Positions 35,108-44,664 are shown, counted from the stretch's first letter. The stretch: DNA of 47,911 bases from Lentisphaeria bacterium (GCA_017646015.1 JAGCNI010000081.1:1-47911), one strand, 5' to 3'. A program made the numbers and translations. Notes: generated by a model from the sequence alone, not told the origin.

Positions 35108-35154
35108 AACAGAATGAAATTCAGTTAAAAAAAATACTATCAGGAGAAAAAAGT

Positions 35155-37200
35155 ATGGCAAAAGCAGAAATCACATGGAGTCTGATGCACCCGACTCCCC
35201 TGAATGTTGATTACATGAAACAAGTTGTCGCCAAAGCTGCCGAATACAGAGTGGACAGTTTTGAGATTTGTGCATCCTGTCACACCAACCTCGGCGGGAT
35301 GGATGGGCTGACAGATTATGCAGATTATCCGGAAACTCACAAACGGATCGATCTTGCCGGGATTGAAGAGAACCGGAAAACACTCCGTGAAATCCTGAAT
35401 CTTGCCCACAGCATCGGCAAACCGGTTGTCTATTGGCACCGGGAAGCCATGGTTCCGGAAGGATTGCTCATTGACCGTCCGGATCTGTTGGATGCCAACG
35501 GCGAATTTGATCTTTTCGGAAAGGCCTATGAAGAGTTGCTCCGTTACAAAATCGATTCCACATTCAAAGCAATGCCGGAACTGGACGGTCTGGTGCTGAC
35601 TCTGACTGAAGCGACCTATTCCGTGATCCACAACTCCAATACAGAAAAATTCCCGCCGCAGAAAGTTGTCCGCCATGTGGTACGGATCTTTGCGGAAGAG
35701 TTGCAAGCCCGGAAAAAACGCTTTGTGCTCCGTTCTTTCGGTTCGATCGCTCAGGATTATGAAGACATCCTTGCCGGAGCTGCTGAAGTGGCAAAAGAGT
35801 TCAGTTTCGAGATCGAAACAAAGATCACACCGTATGATTTTGACCCGTTCCTGCCGACCAATCCCTTCCTCCGCAAACTGCCCGGGGCAACTCTGGGCGC
35901 AGAATGTGATTGTCTCGGTGAATTCCTCGGTGCAGGTGTCCTCCCCGCTGAAAACGTGGATAATATTGTCAAATACATCCGTACTGGACAGTCTGAAAAT
36001 GTGGATCGCTATGTCATCCGTCTGGACCGTATCGGCAACCGTACATTTGATACCTATGAAATCAATCTGTACGCTTATGAACGCGCAATCGACGATGAAA
36101 CAGTCACCGCAGAAGAGATCCGCCGGGAATGGTTGGAGAAACATGCACCCGCATCTGCACGGGAAGCCTTCTATAAATTGGGATTGGATGGTCTGGAACT
36201 GGTCAAAAAGACAAATTTTGTTGCCGGCAATGTGACTTTTCATCAGTTCCCGAGTCCGGCGAATACAAAATATCTGAAAGCCGGATTTATTTTTGCAACA
36301 TTCAAAAACGGCGTGGATCTGCGGAACGGAAAAGGTGTCTGGTCGATCCTGCATGAAAACAAAACCCCCGGCCGTGATGCGATTCTGAAAGAAAAAGAAG
36401 AAGCCCGCGCCATTGCTGTTTCCGGATTGGCATTGTTGAACTCTCTCCCGGTCGAACCCGGTTGGGAAAAAGAATATCAGTGGCGGAAAACGCTTTGGGA
36501 AAATGCTCAAGTCGCTACGACTGCATTCCTCTGGCTCTGCCGGATCACCTGTGCATATTATGATGATATGGAAGCGGGTGATGCAGCCGCCTCCAAATTG
36601 AAAGCCGCTGTCCTCGCCGGACGTGCCGAATTGAATCAGCTCGCCGGATATGATCTGACAGAAAATGCTCTCCGCAAAGAAAAATTTGTCAATGGCATGG
36701 AGATCCATCTCTTCAAACGAGCCTCCGACATGGAAACGATTTATCTGAAACCGTTCCATGGTATCTTCGGGATCCTGCAGGAAGAATATGATATTGAATT
36801 TGCCATGCGGAAGAAATATGCCTCCGGCATGACCGACTGCATTATCTGCGGAGCTCTGACGGATGAGTGGCGTATGGCTCGTTATATGCACGCATGCCAT
36901 GTCAGTATGGATCATGGAGAATTTTTCCGTTATGCAGGAAACACAGTCTTCCCGAACGGCTTTATCGACATGGAATTGACCCGTCCGCTCAACGGCGGCA
37001 AACTGCTGATTTACGGCGATACCACAGAAACTGCAACCTTCCGGATCGAGTTGGACGGCTCAGCCCCGATCGAAACTCATTTCAATACAGATGGCATTGC
37101 AGAATTTTCTGTTCCGGCAGGAAATGCTCCGGTCAAAATCCGTCTGAGCAAAGTGCCGGGTCCGTTCTATCCCCGCTTCCGTGCCGTTGTCACGAAATAA
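35155..37200 (+). CDS. Large cytoplasmic protein, possible GH67-like glycoside hydrolase
   Basis: This 681-aa protein follows AGGAG. It has no signal peptide. It appears to be a TIM-barrel enzyme (VDSFEICASCHTNLGGMDGL, PELDGLVLTLTEATYSVIHN, ATLGAECDCLGEFLGAG) followed by a helical region with many Tyr/Trp (EKEYQWRKTLWENAQVATTA). A C-terminal beta-sandwich closes it (from about residue 600, FIDMELTRPLNGGKLLIYGD). The overall order resembles alpha-glucuronidases of GH67, but I cannot assign catalytic residues. It has its own promoter and a terminator, with an AraC regulator upstream. It may be an unclassified glycosidase typical of this phylum. Confidence 0.55.
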   Translation: MAKAEITWSLMHPTPLNVDYMKQVVAKAAEYRVDSFEICASCHTNLGGMDGLTDYADYPETHKRIDLAGIEENRKTLREILNLAHSIGKPVVYWHREAMVPEGLLIDRPDLLDANGEFDLFGKAYEELLRYKIDSTFKAMPELDGLVLTLTEATYSVIHNSNTEKFPPQKVVRHVVRIFAEELQARKKRFVLRSFGSIAQDYEDILAGAAEVAKEFSFEIETKITPYDFDPFLPTNPFLRKLPGATLGAECDCLGEFLGAGVLPAENVDNIVKYIRTGQSENVDRYVIRLDRIGNRTFDTYEINLYAYERAIDDETVTAEEIRREWLEKHAPASAREAFYKLGLDGLELVKKTNFVAGNVTFHQFPSPANTKYLKAGFIFATFKNGVDLRNGKGVWSILHENKTPGRDAILKEKEEARAIAVSGLALLNSLPVEPGWEKEYQWRKTLWENAQVATTAFLWLCRITCAYYDDMEAGDAAASKLKAAVLAGRAELNQLAGYDLTENALRKEKFVNGMEIHLFKRASDMETIYLKPFHGIFGILQEEYDIEFAMRKKYASGMTDCIICGALTDEWRMARYMHACHVSMDHGEFFRYAGNTVFPNGFIDMELTRPLNGGKLLIYGDTTETATFRIELDGSAPIETHFNTDGIAEFSVPAGNAPVKIRLSKVPGPFYPRFRAVVTK

Positions 37201-37210
37201 AAACGCAAAA

Positions 37211-37257
37211 AAATACCGGAGGACTCTGTCATTTTCTTTTGGCAGAGTTCCCCGGTA
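37211..37257 (-). terminator. Terminator at end of the GH127/pseudopilin operon
   Basis: The long imperfect hairpin TACCGGAGGACTCTG...CAGAGTTCCCCGGTA (37214-37257) is followed on the minus strand by seven T residues. It may also end the convergent 681-aa gene. Confidence 0.7.
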
Positions 37258-37294
37258 AATCTCATCTGAATGACGGGAAAGATCGTATTACGAC

Positions 37295-38044
37295 TCAGTC
37301 TTTCCCGTTCATATTTCCCATGCAGGTCTGATGCAGACTCTTGAAGACAACAGAGCGGATATCGCCCTGTTTCCATGTTCCTTCAGCCACAGCTTCAACT
37401 CTTCCATCCATAAAAAGCATGTTGTTCACACCTTTTTTTCCGGCTTCTTTATGAGTCCAGAAATGGAGTCGCCATGTTGCCCAGTGAGTGGCATCGCCTT
37501 TTTTCCAGAAATTATCCCATGTACTGCCGGGCATGTGACGTTCAAAAAACCACAATGTATTGGCAGGTTCTTCCACGACATTGAATGACACACTGGTTCC
37601 ATGCAGAGGCGAATAGGATCCGCGGTTGGCTGGACCCCATTCCTGTTTGGAACTTTTGCGATAGGGATACCCCCAGAGATGCCCGGTATTCAGATTATAA
37701 GAAATCTTTCCGCCGAGAACAATACGTTTGACTTCATCATCCGGACATCCATAATAATCCTTATATCCGGTCTTTGCATCATTGGTTCCGGAAAGGAGTT
37801 GTGCCCATCCTTTGATTTTTTTATTTCCGCCGAATGCGGGGACACTCATTTCATGATTGGCATCGGCATAAGCGAATGCAGCTTCTCCGATCTTTTTCAG
37901 ATTGTTGCGACAATACAATGCTTTTGCCTGGGTATCCTGAACCGCTCCGGCATGAGCAATCAGAATGATCCCCACGATGGGAATCGTGATCAGAAATGCC
38001 ATAAGATCGGTAAAGGTAAAATGATTTTTCACTGTCTTTTTCAT
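37295..38044 (-). CDS. Pseudopilin-like protein with non-canonical N-terminus
   Basis: This 249-aa protein is a paralog of the pseudopilin at 39487-40320. They share the [18 protein letters not shown] block, the NMLFMDGRVEA motif (the xxFxDGxVEA of the H-X9-DG class) and the WKQGDIRSVVFKSLH C-terminus. Its N-terminal helix reads FTFTDLMAFLITIPIVGIIL, where the standard motif has [18 protein letters not shown]. The +5 glutamate is an aspartate, so prepilin-peptidase processing and assembly may be altered. It is the last gene of the five-gene GH127 operon, 35 bp after the beta-propeller gene. It may be a membrane-held variant or minor pseudopilin (inference). Confidence 0.82.
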   Translation of the reverse strand: MKKTVKNHFTFTDLMAFLITIPIVGIILIAHAGAVQDTQAKALYCRNNLKKIGEAAFAYADANHEMSVPAFGGNKKIKGWAQLLSGTNDAKTGYKDYYGCPDDEVKRIVLGGKISYNLNTGHLWGYPYRKSSKQEWGPANRGSYSPLHGTSVSFNVVEEPANTLWFFERHMPGSTWDNFWKKGDATHWATWRLHFWTHKEAGKKGVNNMLFMDGRVEAVAEGTWKQGDIRSVVFKSLHQTCMGNMNGKD

Positions 38045-38079
38045 TTTTCTCCTCGTTTTTTCAGTTTATAAATTATGTT

Positions 38080-39462
38080 TTAGTTTTCAGAAACAGTCAT
38101 CACTGTACCATGTCCGGCAGATTCTTTCTCCCCGCTGAAAACAAAGGAATAAAATTCCGCCTCACGGGAACGGACAGCGATCCGCAATATTGTTCCGGGA
38201 TCCAATGTTTTTCCGGACTTCCACCGGGGCCGCCATGCCACGGAATTGCCGTACATCTTTTCGCACTCATCGAAAGAGAATCCGGGCAGCGGCACACCAT
38301 CGGGAGTCTGTAATTCCACTTGCGCAAAACCCCCACATGAAGTGGCAATATTCAGTTCCAGTTCTCCGGAGGTGTAACGCAACACTTTGGAAAGCCACTC
38401 CCCGCCCTCATAATGAGTTGTCAGAGAAACGAATCCATCATACCGGAGCGAATAACGGATTCCGTTCCAGTTATGAAAAAGAGAGATCTCATGCGGAGAT
38501 GTCGGCACAATACCGCAGGCAAGATAGTTGTAACGGTTGCTCCAGCTCTCCCGGTCGAATCCCGGACGGATCCATGCTTCTTTCCAAGTCCGGTCGATCG
38601 CTCTCCCCTCACGAGAAAAAAGGAAACCGATATCTGTGGCGGAACCACGATCTTCAAAAAAACGTGTCGGTGTTCCGATATAAATATGCGGCGCACGGAA
38701 ATAAGGCTGCAGTTGGGATACATACAAATTTTCATCCGGCAGATTCACATCCAACTCCTGAAAATTCTCCCAATGCAGATAATCTTTGGAATCGATACGG
38801 GCAATGGACCGCAGAGCCCGGTCATCCTTCGTGCAATTCACACGGAAATAACAGACATAACGCCCTTCCACGGGTGAATAGAAAGAAACATTCTGAGAGT
38901 CAAAAAGATAACTGAATCTCGGTCCCGGTGATGTGAATACAGGCTCCTCCCCCTGCACCTTCCAGGAAATACCATCAGCAGAAAAAAGAGCAAACATCCC
39001 TCCGCTGTCCGCTGTACCCGCAAGAGCTTTGAACTTTGCCTCCGGGGAACATTCCGGATTTGTATCCATAAAAGGAGTCAGATTATGAGCCAGATACTTT
39101 TTTGAATTGCAGAAAATCACATTCGGGATCCCGCAATCATAAATCCCGGCATCCGGTTTCATCCATCGATGACCATCCCGACTTTCTGCATATCCGGTGA
39201 ATTCTCCGATAAAACCGGGTTTCACCTCATACGGCTCCGGCGAGTTCAATCTGGTATAATCCGCAAAATCTCCACGGTAATAACGATACAGTTTTCCCTG
39301 ATTGCAGATCACGGTCTGATATGCTCCCCGGGGAGCAGTCGGATCCGGATCATGCGGAACGGGGTCATGCAAATCTCTGCTGACATCTCCACGGAGAGAT
39401 TCTGTAACAAAATCATCCAGAAACAACTCCCGGCGATTTCCAATGTCATACTCCATACTCAT
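38080..39462 (-). CDS. Beta-propeller glycoside-hydrolase-like protein (GH32/GH43-type fold suspected)
   Basis: The ATG at 39462 (460 aa) has AAGAGA upstream. A TTG at 39468 is possible. The opening RRELFLDDFVTESLRGDVSR is typical of uncharacterised five-bladed-propeller proteins of planctomycetes and Lentisphaerota. Inside are repeated blade-like strands (WMKPDAGIYDCG, FALFSADGISWK, RYVCYFRVNCTKDDRAL, LHWENFQEL) as in GH32/GH43 enzymes. The end is a beta-sandwich (LELNIATSCGGFAQVELQTP). It lacks a signal peptide. Catalytic acids cannot be named with confidence. It lies between the two pseudopilin genes in one operon, so it probably shares their glycan target. Confidence 0.62.
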   Translation of the reverse strand: MSMEYDIGNRRELFLDDFVTESLRGDVSRDLHDPVPHDPDPTAPRGAYQTVICNQGKLYRYYRGDFADYTRLNSPEPYEVKPGFIGEFTGYAESRDGHRWMKPDAGIYDCGIPNVIFCNSKKYLAHNLTPFMDTNPECSPEAKFKALAGTADSGGMFALFSADGISWKVQGEEPVFTSPGPRFSYLFDSQNVSFYSPVEGRYVCYFRVNCTKDDRALRSIARIDSKDYLHWENFQELDVNLPDENLYVSQLQPYFRAPHIYIGTPTRFFEDRGSATDIGFLFSREGRAIDRTWKEAWIRPGFDRESWSNRYNYLACGIVPTSPHEISLFHNWNGIRYSLRYDGFVSLTTHYEGGEWLSKVLRYTSGELELNIATSCGGFAQVELQTPDGVPLPGFSFDECEKMYGNSVAWRPRWKSGKTLDPGTILRIAVRSREAEFYSFVFSGEKESAGHGTVMTVSEN

Positions 39463-39486
39463 GGTCAAATCTCTTTTACGATATCA

Positions 39487-40320
39487 TCACAGACCGCTGC
39501 TGCAAGCTTTTTCTGCATGCAATTTTTTGAACACGATTCCGCGATGATCCCCGGGCTTCCAGTCTCTGATATTACAGGCTTCCACATGTCCATCCACAAA
39601 TGCAAGATTGGTCACCCGGAAACCATTGTGATAACCGACTCCGGGATTCGCTTCAATTCCGTCAAAGGTAGAACCGACAATACTATAAGTTGTCCATGTT
39701 CCCTGACAATCAAAAGTATTATAGATCGAGCGCAGCGGATTCCACGTATCACGCAGCCACACAGTATCAGAGGGTGATTCGACCTGAGACATTTTCAATT
39801 TGGCTCCATTCACTTCCGTATTGCGTGTTGCCATGCCCCACTCATGTTCATACCCCTCATTTCCCCAGCGTTTATTGATCATGTGTCCGGTGCTGATCGC
39901 ATAACTCACACGGTATTCAGGCTCAACAGTATAGGCATTCCAGTTTGCTTTTCTGCCATGATAATCCTGTTTATCAGAAGGACAATGCAGATAGCCTGTT
40001 TTCATATTTTTCGTTTCCTCACGGGGAATTCCAAGAATCATACTTGCCCAACCACGATACTCACTCCCTCCATTGTAACTGGGCGGAGGCGTATTATCGT
40101 TATCATCCGTATAAAGTTGGAATTGCAGAGTGACCTGTTTGAGATTGCTGCGGCAACTGATCCCCTGAGCTGATTCCTTTGCTTTGCTAAGAGCGGGCAG
40201 CAGCATTCCTGCGAGAATAGCAATGATCGCAATCACCACAAGGAGCTCTATTAATGTGAAAAATCTCTCTGCAATAACCGTCCCATACCGTTGTTTTGCT
40301 GTGTTCTGTCTGGATTTCAT
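39487..40320 (-). CDS. Type II secretion-like pseudopilin (GspG/H family, DG-motif class)
   Basis: The 277-aa protein has a prepilin N-terminus: a basic 18-residue leader, then [20 protein letters not shown] and [10 protein letters not shown]. This is the classic methylated-helix motif with Glu at +5. The body contains [10 protein letters not shown], and the C-terminus [20 protein letters not shown], as in the large pseudopilin families of Lentisphaerota. GGAG precedes the ATG. It is the third gene of the GH127 operon, after an internal hairpin. Such proteins are exported, cleaved by prepilin peptidase and held in or assembled at the membrane. Their link to glycan use is inference. Confidence 0.9.
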   Translation of the reverse strand: MKSRQNTAKQRYGTVIAERFFTLIELLVVIAIIAILAGMLLPALSKAKESAQGISCRSNLKQVTLQFQLYTDDNDNTPPPSYNGGSEYRGWASMILGIPREETKNMKTGYLHCPSDKQDYHGRKANWNAYTVEPEYRVSYAISTGHMINKRWGNEGYEHEWGMATRNTEVNGAKLKMSQVESPSDTVWLRDTWNPLRSIYNTFDCQGTWTTYSIVGSTFDGIEANPGVGYHNGFRVTNLAFVDGHVEACNIRDWKPGDHRGIVFKKLHAEKACSSGL

Positions 40321-40381
40321 TTTTTTCTCCTTTTTTTGTAATGTTTATTTTAGAAAACACATTTCCCATTTTGATCATGCA

Positions 40382-40417
40382 AGGAGTTACCCCCATTCGG
40401 ACATGGGAATAACTCCT
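40382..40417 (-). other. Strong intercistronic hairpin inside the GH127 operon
   Basis: AGGAGTTACCCCCAT and ATGGGAATAACTCCT (40382-40417) form a long stem with one small bulge, between the DUF4838 gene and the pseudopilin. On the coding (minus) strand there is no U-tract after it, so it may be an mRNA stability or attenuation element more than a full terminator. Confidence 0.6.
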
Positions 40418-40446
40418 GTTTTTCTACTCATCAACTGAATCAGGTC

Positions 40447-42804
40447 TTATTTTTCAAAAACCAGATTTCCTGCACGATGAGGCGACATCGCCCAGCCTTG
40501 ACCGAATGAGGGAGCCCATGCTGTCCGTATTGTTACACCGCCAGCCTGACGATCCCGTCCGATATTGATTCCCGGATATTTTGAAAAATTCAAATCTTTC
40601 AACGGTATCGCCAACTCCAATGTCCAGCCGGATTTTGTGACCCCGGCTTTGTAACGGATCGAAGTGTTCCAGCTGTAATCTTCCGGATTGGCAGCATTGG
40701 CTTTCAGATCCACCAGTGAATTGCCTTTGGCATTGATCACGATCTGGAAAAACTCCTGAGGATTGCTGATATCCGGCAATATGAAAAATTCCATTGCATC
40801 ATCATCCCAGAAATGAGGCCGTGCAGTATTGTCACGTTTCCGTTCAGGCGAACGGAGCTTTGCCATATTGCCCTCATGAGCCGTTACAAAAATATAGAGA
40901 TTTGTACCATCATGCAAGGTGCGGACATTCGTCGGATATTCCGGATCCCGGGAAGAAAAGTTATCCACAAAACTCATTCCGTTGGCTCTGCGCCAGACTG
41001 TATCACGAACACCATCAATTTTCGGAGCATCCGCCGGATTGATTTTTCTGACAACATGTGTAGGACGCTTGGAACGGGTCCCGGCAACACGGTCATAGTA
41101 AGAATAAAAATGATCCTGGATCTTTTTGATACGGCGGGACTCTCTGGTGTTCCATTTAACTTTGCTCTGTGCCGCTTCAAGATAGGATTTGAGTTTGGCA
41201 AGCACCTGCGGAGTATAAAGATCTTTCTGCAAATTATCTTTTGGACCGCGTTTTTTGACGGCTTTATTGCACCAGATTTCTTCTGCATAGGACCAGAACT
41301 GTTTCATCTCAGCAGCGGCAGGTCCATAGAACTTGGTATAATAATCATCCAACAAATCATCCACAGGGATTTCCGGATCCCACTGCAGTTCCCCGGCAAG
41401 ATAAATATTCAGATGATTAAATTCGGGATATGCCATCAGATATCTTCCATTGATCGGAGAAAGACGGCAGTCAAGGTACATTCCTTTGGAGTGTCCATTA
41501 CGTTTTTTCAGATCATCTGCAAGCCAGTGCGAAATCAAAATCGGCAAGCCGGTAAGATGCTGATTGGTATCGTCCCAGCAATAATAATCCCATGTGTAAA
41601 TATTGGAAGTGATCTTGCACCATTTGTAGATCATTTCTTCATTCCGCCAACGGTAGAGTTCATCAAAAATCCACGGAAGACAAGTTGTAACCATGATTGC
41701 AACATTGGGTTCCATTTTCATATTGGTCGGCGGAGTCACATAATTACTGTATGCACAGCAGCCGATCATTTTATCAGGATAAATTTTGGCAAGGATCCGC
41801 GCTACACGGTTGATAAATCCCCAGACATAATTGCTTGCCTGACTGGGCTTGGGAAGAGAAAGATCGACCTGAGCCTTGCAATTTTCACACTGACAGGTAT
41901 TCGTGTTATCGTTGGGCATGACAGGATAGATGATCTGGGAAGGATTGGCTTTGAAAAATTCGATCGCTGCATTGGCAACGACCTGATCCAATCCTTTGGC
42001 TGTAAGACACAAGCTGCCACGATTGCCATCCGGCATAGTACAGCGTGTCCCATCTTTCTGCAAAGCCATATATTCAGGATTTGTTTTGCGCAAATAATCA
42101 AAACGGTAGAAACTGTGTTCAAAACGAATCGGATAACGGGCTCCGAATCCGGCACGGGCATTCCATTTAGATACTTCCGGTTCATGATTCCAGAGACCGA
42201 AATTGAGATAACGATATTCAAATGCCGGATTCCGTTTATAATCAATATCCTGCAAAGTGAAATCCCGCATCACAGGGATGTATTCTCCCAACTCACCGGG
42301 CATGAACCAACGACAGTTACGGTATTTTTTCAGCAGATACATCACCCCGTGAAATGTCCCGTTGTTGCCATATGCTCCCAGATCAAGCTTTTTGTTGTAA
42401 ATATGAATGATATCATACCAGGAACCTTTTGCATAGATCGGCCAGGGTCCTTTGTAGTCATCCCCGAAAATATACAGGTCGCCATCTTTGGTCACGATCT
42501 TGAAACCGTCAAATTCAAGCCCTTTCAAATCCAATCCGGCCTTCCGGGCATGATCGGTATAACCGAGAAAAATATCATTCCCCCCCGTTGCTTCATAACC
42601 GATCTTCAGTTTCACTCCAGTCTGAAGATAGAGGTAATGAGACAACTCTTTTGCTGCCCGTTGTGCTGATTTGGAAGGATTTTTTTCCAAAACGATCGCA
42701 CCATGTGCTTTCCCGCCGGAAATAAATACATTCCCAGCCCATGCAGTCTGCACTCCAGCCAACAGGCACAATGCAAACATGCCAATACCAATACGCCATT
42801 TCAT
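40447..42804 (-). CDS. DUF4838-type exported protein with C-terminal CBM9-like domain
   Basis: The ATG at 42804 follows AAGGG and gives 785 aa. The ATG at 42819 has no ribosome site. A signal peptide (WRIGIGMFALCLLAGVQTAWA) is followed by an alpha-glucuronidase-like N-domain (KSAQRAAKELSHYLYLQTGV) and a TIM-barrel-like DUF4838 region with CQCENC, CCAYSNYV and TWDYYCWDD. From about residue 590 there is a carbohydrate-binding family-9-like sandwich (PKIDGVRDTVWRRANGM, LYIFVTAHE, DDDAMEFF). The protein is likely periplasmic or extracellular and binds or cleaves a glycan. It is the second gene of the operon behind GH127. Whether the DUF4838 domain is catalytic is not known. Confidence 0.82.
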   Translation of the reverse strand: MKWRIGIGMFALCLLAGVQTAWAGNVFISGGKAHGAIVLEKNPSKSAQRAAKELSHYLYLQTGVKLKIGYEATGGNDIFLGYTDHARKAGLDLKGLEFDGFKIVTKDGDLYIFGDDYKGPWPIYAKGSWYDIIHIYNKKLDLGAYGNNGTFHGVMYLLKKYRNCRWFMPGELGEYIPVMRDFTLQDIDYKRNPAFEYRYLNFGLWNHEPEVSKWNARAGFGARYPIRFEHSFYRFDYLRKTNPEYMALQKDGTRCTMPDGNRGSLCLTAKGLDQVVANAAIEFFKANPSQIIYPVMPNDNTNTCQCENCKAQVDLSLPKPSQASNYVWGFINRVARILAKIYPDKMIGCCAYSNYVTPPTNMKMEPNVAIMVTTCLPWIFDELYRWRNEEMIYKWCKITSNIYTWDYYCWDDTNQHLTGLPILISHWLADDLKKRNGHSKGMYLDCRLSPINGRYLMAYPEFNHLNIYLAGELQWDPEIPVDDLLDDYYTKFYGPAAAEMKQFWSYAEEIWCNKAVKKRGPKDNLQKDLYTPQVLAKLKSYLEAAQSKVKWNTRESRRIKKIQDHFYSYYDRVAGTRSKRPTHVVRKINPADAPKIDGVRDTVWRRANGMSFVDNFSSRDPEYPTNVRTLHDGTNLYIFVTAHEGNMAKLRSPERKRDNTARPHFWDDDAMEFFILPDISNPQEFFQIVINAKGNSLVDLKANAANPEDYSWNTSIRYKAGVTKSGWTLELAIPLKDLNFSKYPGINIGRDRQAGGVTIRTAWAPSFGQGWAMSPHRAGNLVFEK

Positions 42805-42871
42805 TTTTTTCCCTTTCATGTTGGTTTACATTATTTGATAAAACAAATCTGATTTTTTATCATTCATTCCG

Positions 42872-44611
42872 TCATACTTTTCTCTCTTCCAGCCAGACAC
42901 GTAACAGATTTCCCGGTTGAAAAAAAGATCCGGCAGAAATATAATCACACAACTTGCTGCCATCTGAAAGTTTCCGGATCAGAAAAATTTTGTTCCATTC
43001 ATCAGGCGGACACTCTTCATATTGAAGATCCGTAGGAACAGGAGCATTGATATCACTCAATCTGGAATCCCGGCTCATCACCAGAGGCCCCGCAAGAAAT
43101 GCAGTATATTTCCCATCCGGTGAAATCTCTTTCCGAAGCGAAAAATCAAGCTCAAACTCAATTCGATCACCATCATGCCAAACTCGTTTCACTGCAAAAT
43201 ATTTCCCCGGTTCACCACTCATGATCTCTCCGTTGACACTGATTTTCAGATTTTCAGGCTGCCAGAACGGAATCAGAAGTTTCAACTCAAACTCAATCGG
43301 CTCAGAAAGTTGAAAAATGCAATCGACCCTGCCGGAAAATGGATAAGAACTCTGCAATTTCAAATATCCTCTTTTCCCGCTGAGACAGGAAAGATCGATC
43401 TCCATCTCTTCAAAATAATGCAGCACGATCCCTTCCGGAGTACGCATCACTGCATTCAACGCCGCCAATGCGATCCCTTCCGGTCCCTGCGCCAGACAAC
43501 AATCATGTCCATGGAACGGTTCTGCTCCCTGAAAAGCGATCTGATCAATTGCAGGGATCTTGGAGCTCCCCGCCGCCAATGGCGTCGGATTGCCATGACA
43601 CCAGAAACGCCCGTCAAAACGTACCGCCCCCAACAGCGCATTGCAGAAAGAATTGAAAAACTCCGCAGCAGCACAAGGCAATTCCGTCATTCCCAAAACT
43701 GCATTACACAAGTGCATATAGGTCACAGTCACACAGGTCTCTCCCATCGCGCCCACATCAGAACGGGTCTGATTATAACGTCCATTATACCAGAATTCAC
43801 CCACTCCATCCAATGAACCTCCACCTCCGGTAATGAAAATTTCCTGCGTCCGAACAGCCTCAAAAAAACGTAAAACGGCTTCTTTGTATTCCTCTCGCGG
43901 ATCATAATTACAGTAATCCGCCAATCCCTGAAAACAGCTCATCATCTCGTACGCTTTACCATTGGATAATTCTGAAACAGGACGCCCTTTGCGGATCTCT
44001 TCAAAAATATTATGCAAAGTACAACAGCCGGAACGGACAATGGATGCAGCAAAATCCAGAAAACGTTTTTCTCCGCTGATCCGGTACACTCCAACCACCG
44101 CACCGAGAATGGAACAGGCAGCCAAACCGGAATGACATCCGAATTCCCGCAGTTCCTTTTCCCCAAGCTGAACAATCAAATGATCAAGCATACGGATCAA
44201 TACTTCTTTCACACGTTCCGAATGATCAAGTTCCTCATAATAACGAAGCAGTGCGATCATCACATATTTCCTCCCCCAGATGTCCCAACCGGATAACTGA
44301 AGCTCCGGAGGATATGCAGAAATACAACCATCCGCAGATTGCGTAGAAATCATGTCTTCCACTGTAGCCCGGATAACCTGTTCCAATTCCGGATTCTTTT
44401 CCGTATGAAAACACCATATTGCAGAACGAACGATCTTGCCCCAGAACTCACAACGCCACAGATTATCTGTTTCACTGTGATAACGGTACACATCCACCAG
44501 ATGAGGATAATGGATTTTCAACAGCCGGTTCACAACTGTCTTGTGCAATCGATCCCCCAAAATCCCATGCAGGGTTACAGAATGATGCGGCATAACTTTG
44601 AATACTGACAT
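42872..44611 (-). CDS. GH127/DUF1680-type glycosidase (beta-L-arabinofuranosidase-like)
   Basis: The 579-aa protein has the (alpha/alpha)-barrel pattern of GH127: WGKIVRSAIWCF, GCISAYPPELQLSGWDIWGR, GAMGETCVTVTYMHLCNAVLG, then FHGHDCCLAQGPEG, where the family has a cysteine-rich metal/nucleophile region. The C-terminal sandwich follows (LKLLIPFWQPENLKISVNGE). Characterised members remove beta-L-arabinofuranose. Here the Cys pair in HDCCLAQG matches the expected position of the nucleophile Cys, and the Glu in GET is kept. There is no signal peptide. It opens a five-gene operon behind a TTGGAA/TATATT promoter, divergent from an AraC regulator. Confidence 0.85.
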   Translation of the reverse strand: MSVFKVMPHHSVTLHGILGDRLHKTVVNRLLKIHYPHLVDVYRYHSETDNLWRCEFWGKIVRSAIWCFHTEKNPELEQVIRATVEDMISTQSADGCISAYPPELQLSGWDIWGRKYVMIALLRYYEELDHSERVKEVLIRMLDHLIVQLGEKELREFGCHSGLAACSILGAVVGVYRISGEKRFLDFAASIVRSGCCTLHNIFEEIRKGRPVSELSNGKAYEMMSCFQGLADYCNYDPREEYKEAVLRFFEAVRTQEIFITGGGGSLDGVGEFWYNGRYNQTRSDVGAMGETCVTVTYMHLCNAVLGMTELPCAAAEFFNSFCNALLGAVRFDGRFWCHGNPTPLAAGSSKIPAIDQIAFQGAEPFHGHDCCLAQGPEGIALAALNAVMRTPEGIVLHYFEEMEIDLSCLSGKRGYLKLQSSYPFSGRVDCIFQLSEPIEFELKLLIPFWQPENLKISVNGEIMSGEPGKYFAVKRVWHDGDRIEFELDFSLRKEISPDGKYTAFLAGPLVMSRDSRLSDINAPVPTDLQYEECPPDEWNKIFLIRKLSDGSKLCDYISAGSFFQPGNLLRVWLEERKV

Positions 44612-44664
44612 TTTTCAAAAAAACTCCTCATGAATCAGTCATATATATTTTGATTTTGTTCAAT

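Noticed and set aside
40813-42669. A 618-codon open frame antisense to the DUF4838 gene, with similar long antisense frames at 35140-36915, 16431-17831, 19521-20831 and 1209-2510
   Set aside because: They lie wholly opposite real genes with clear domains, have no ribosome sites, and their translations are rich in Ile, His, Phe and Arg. They come from codon bias of the true genes.
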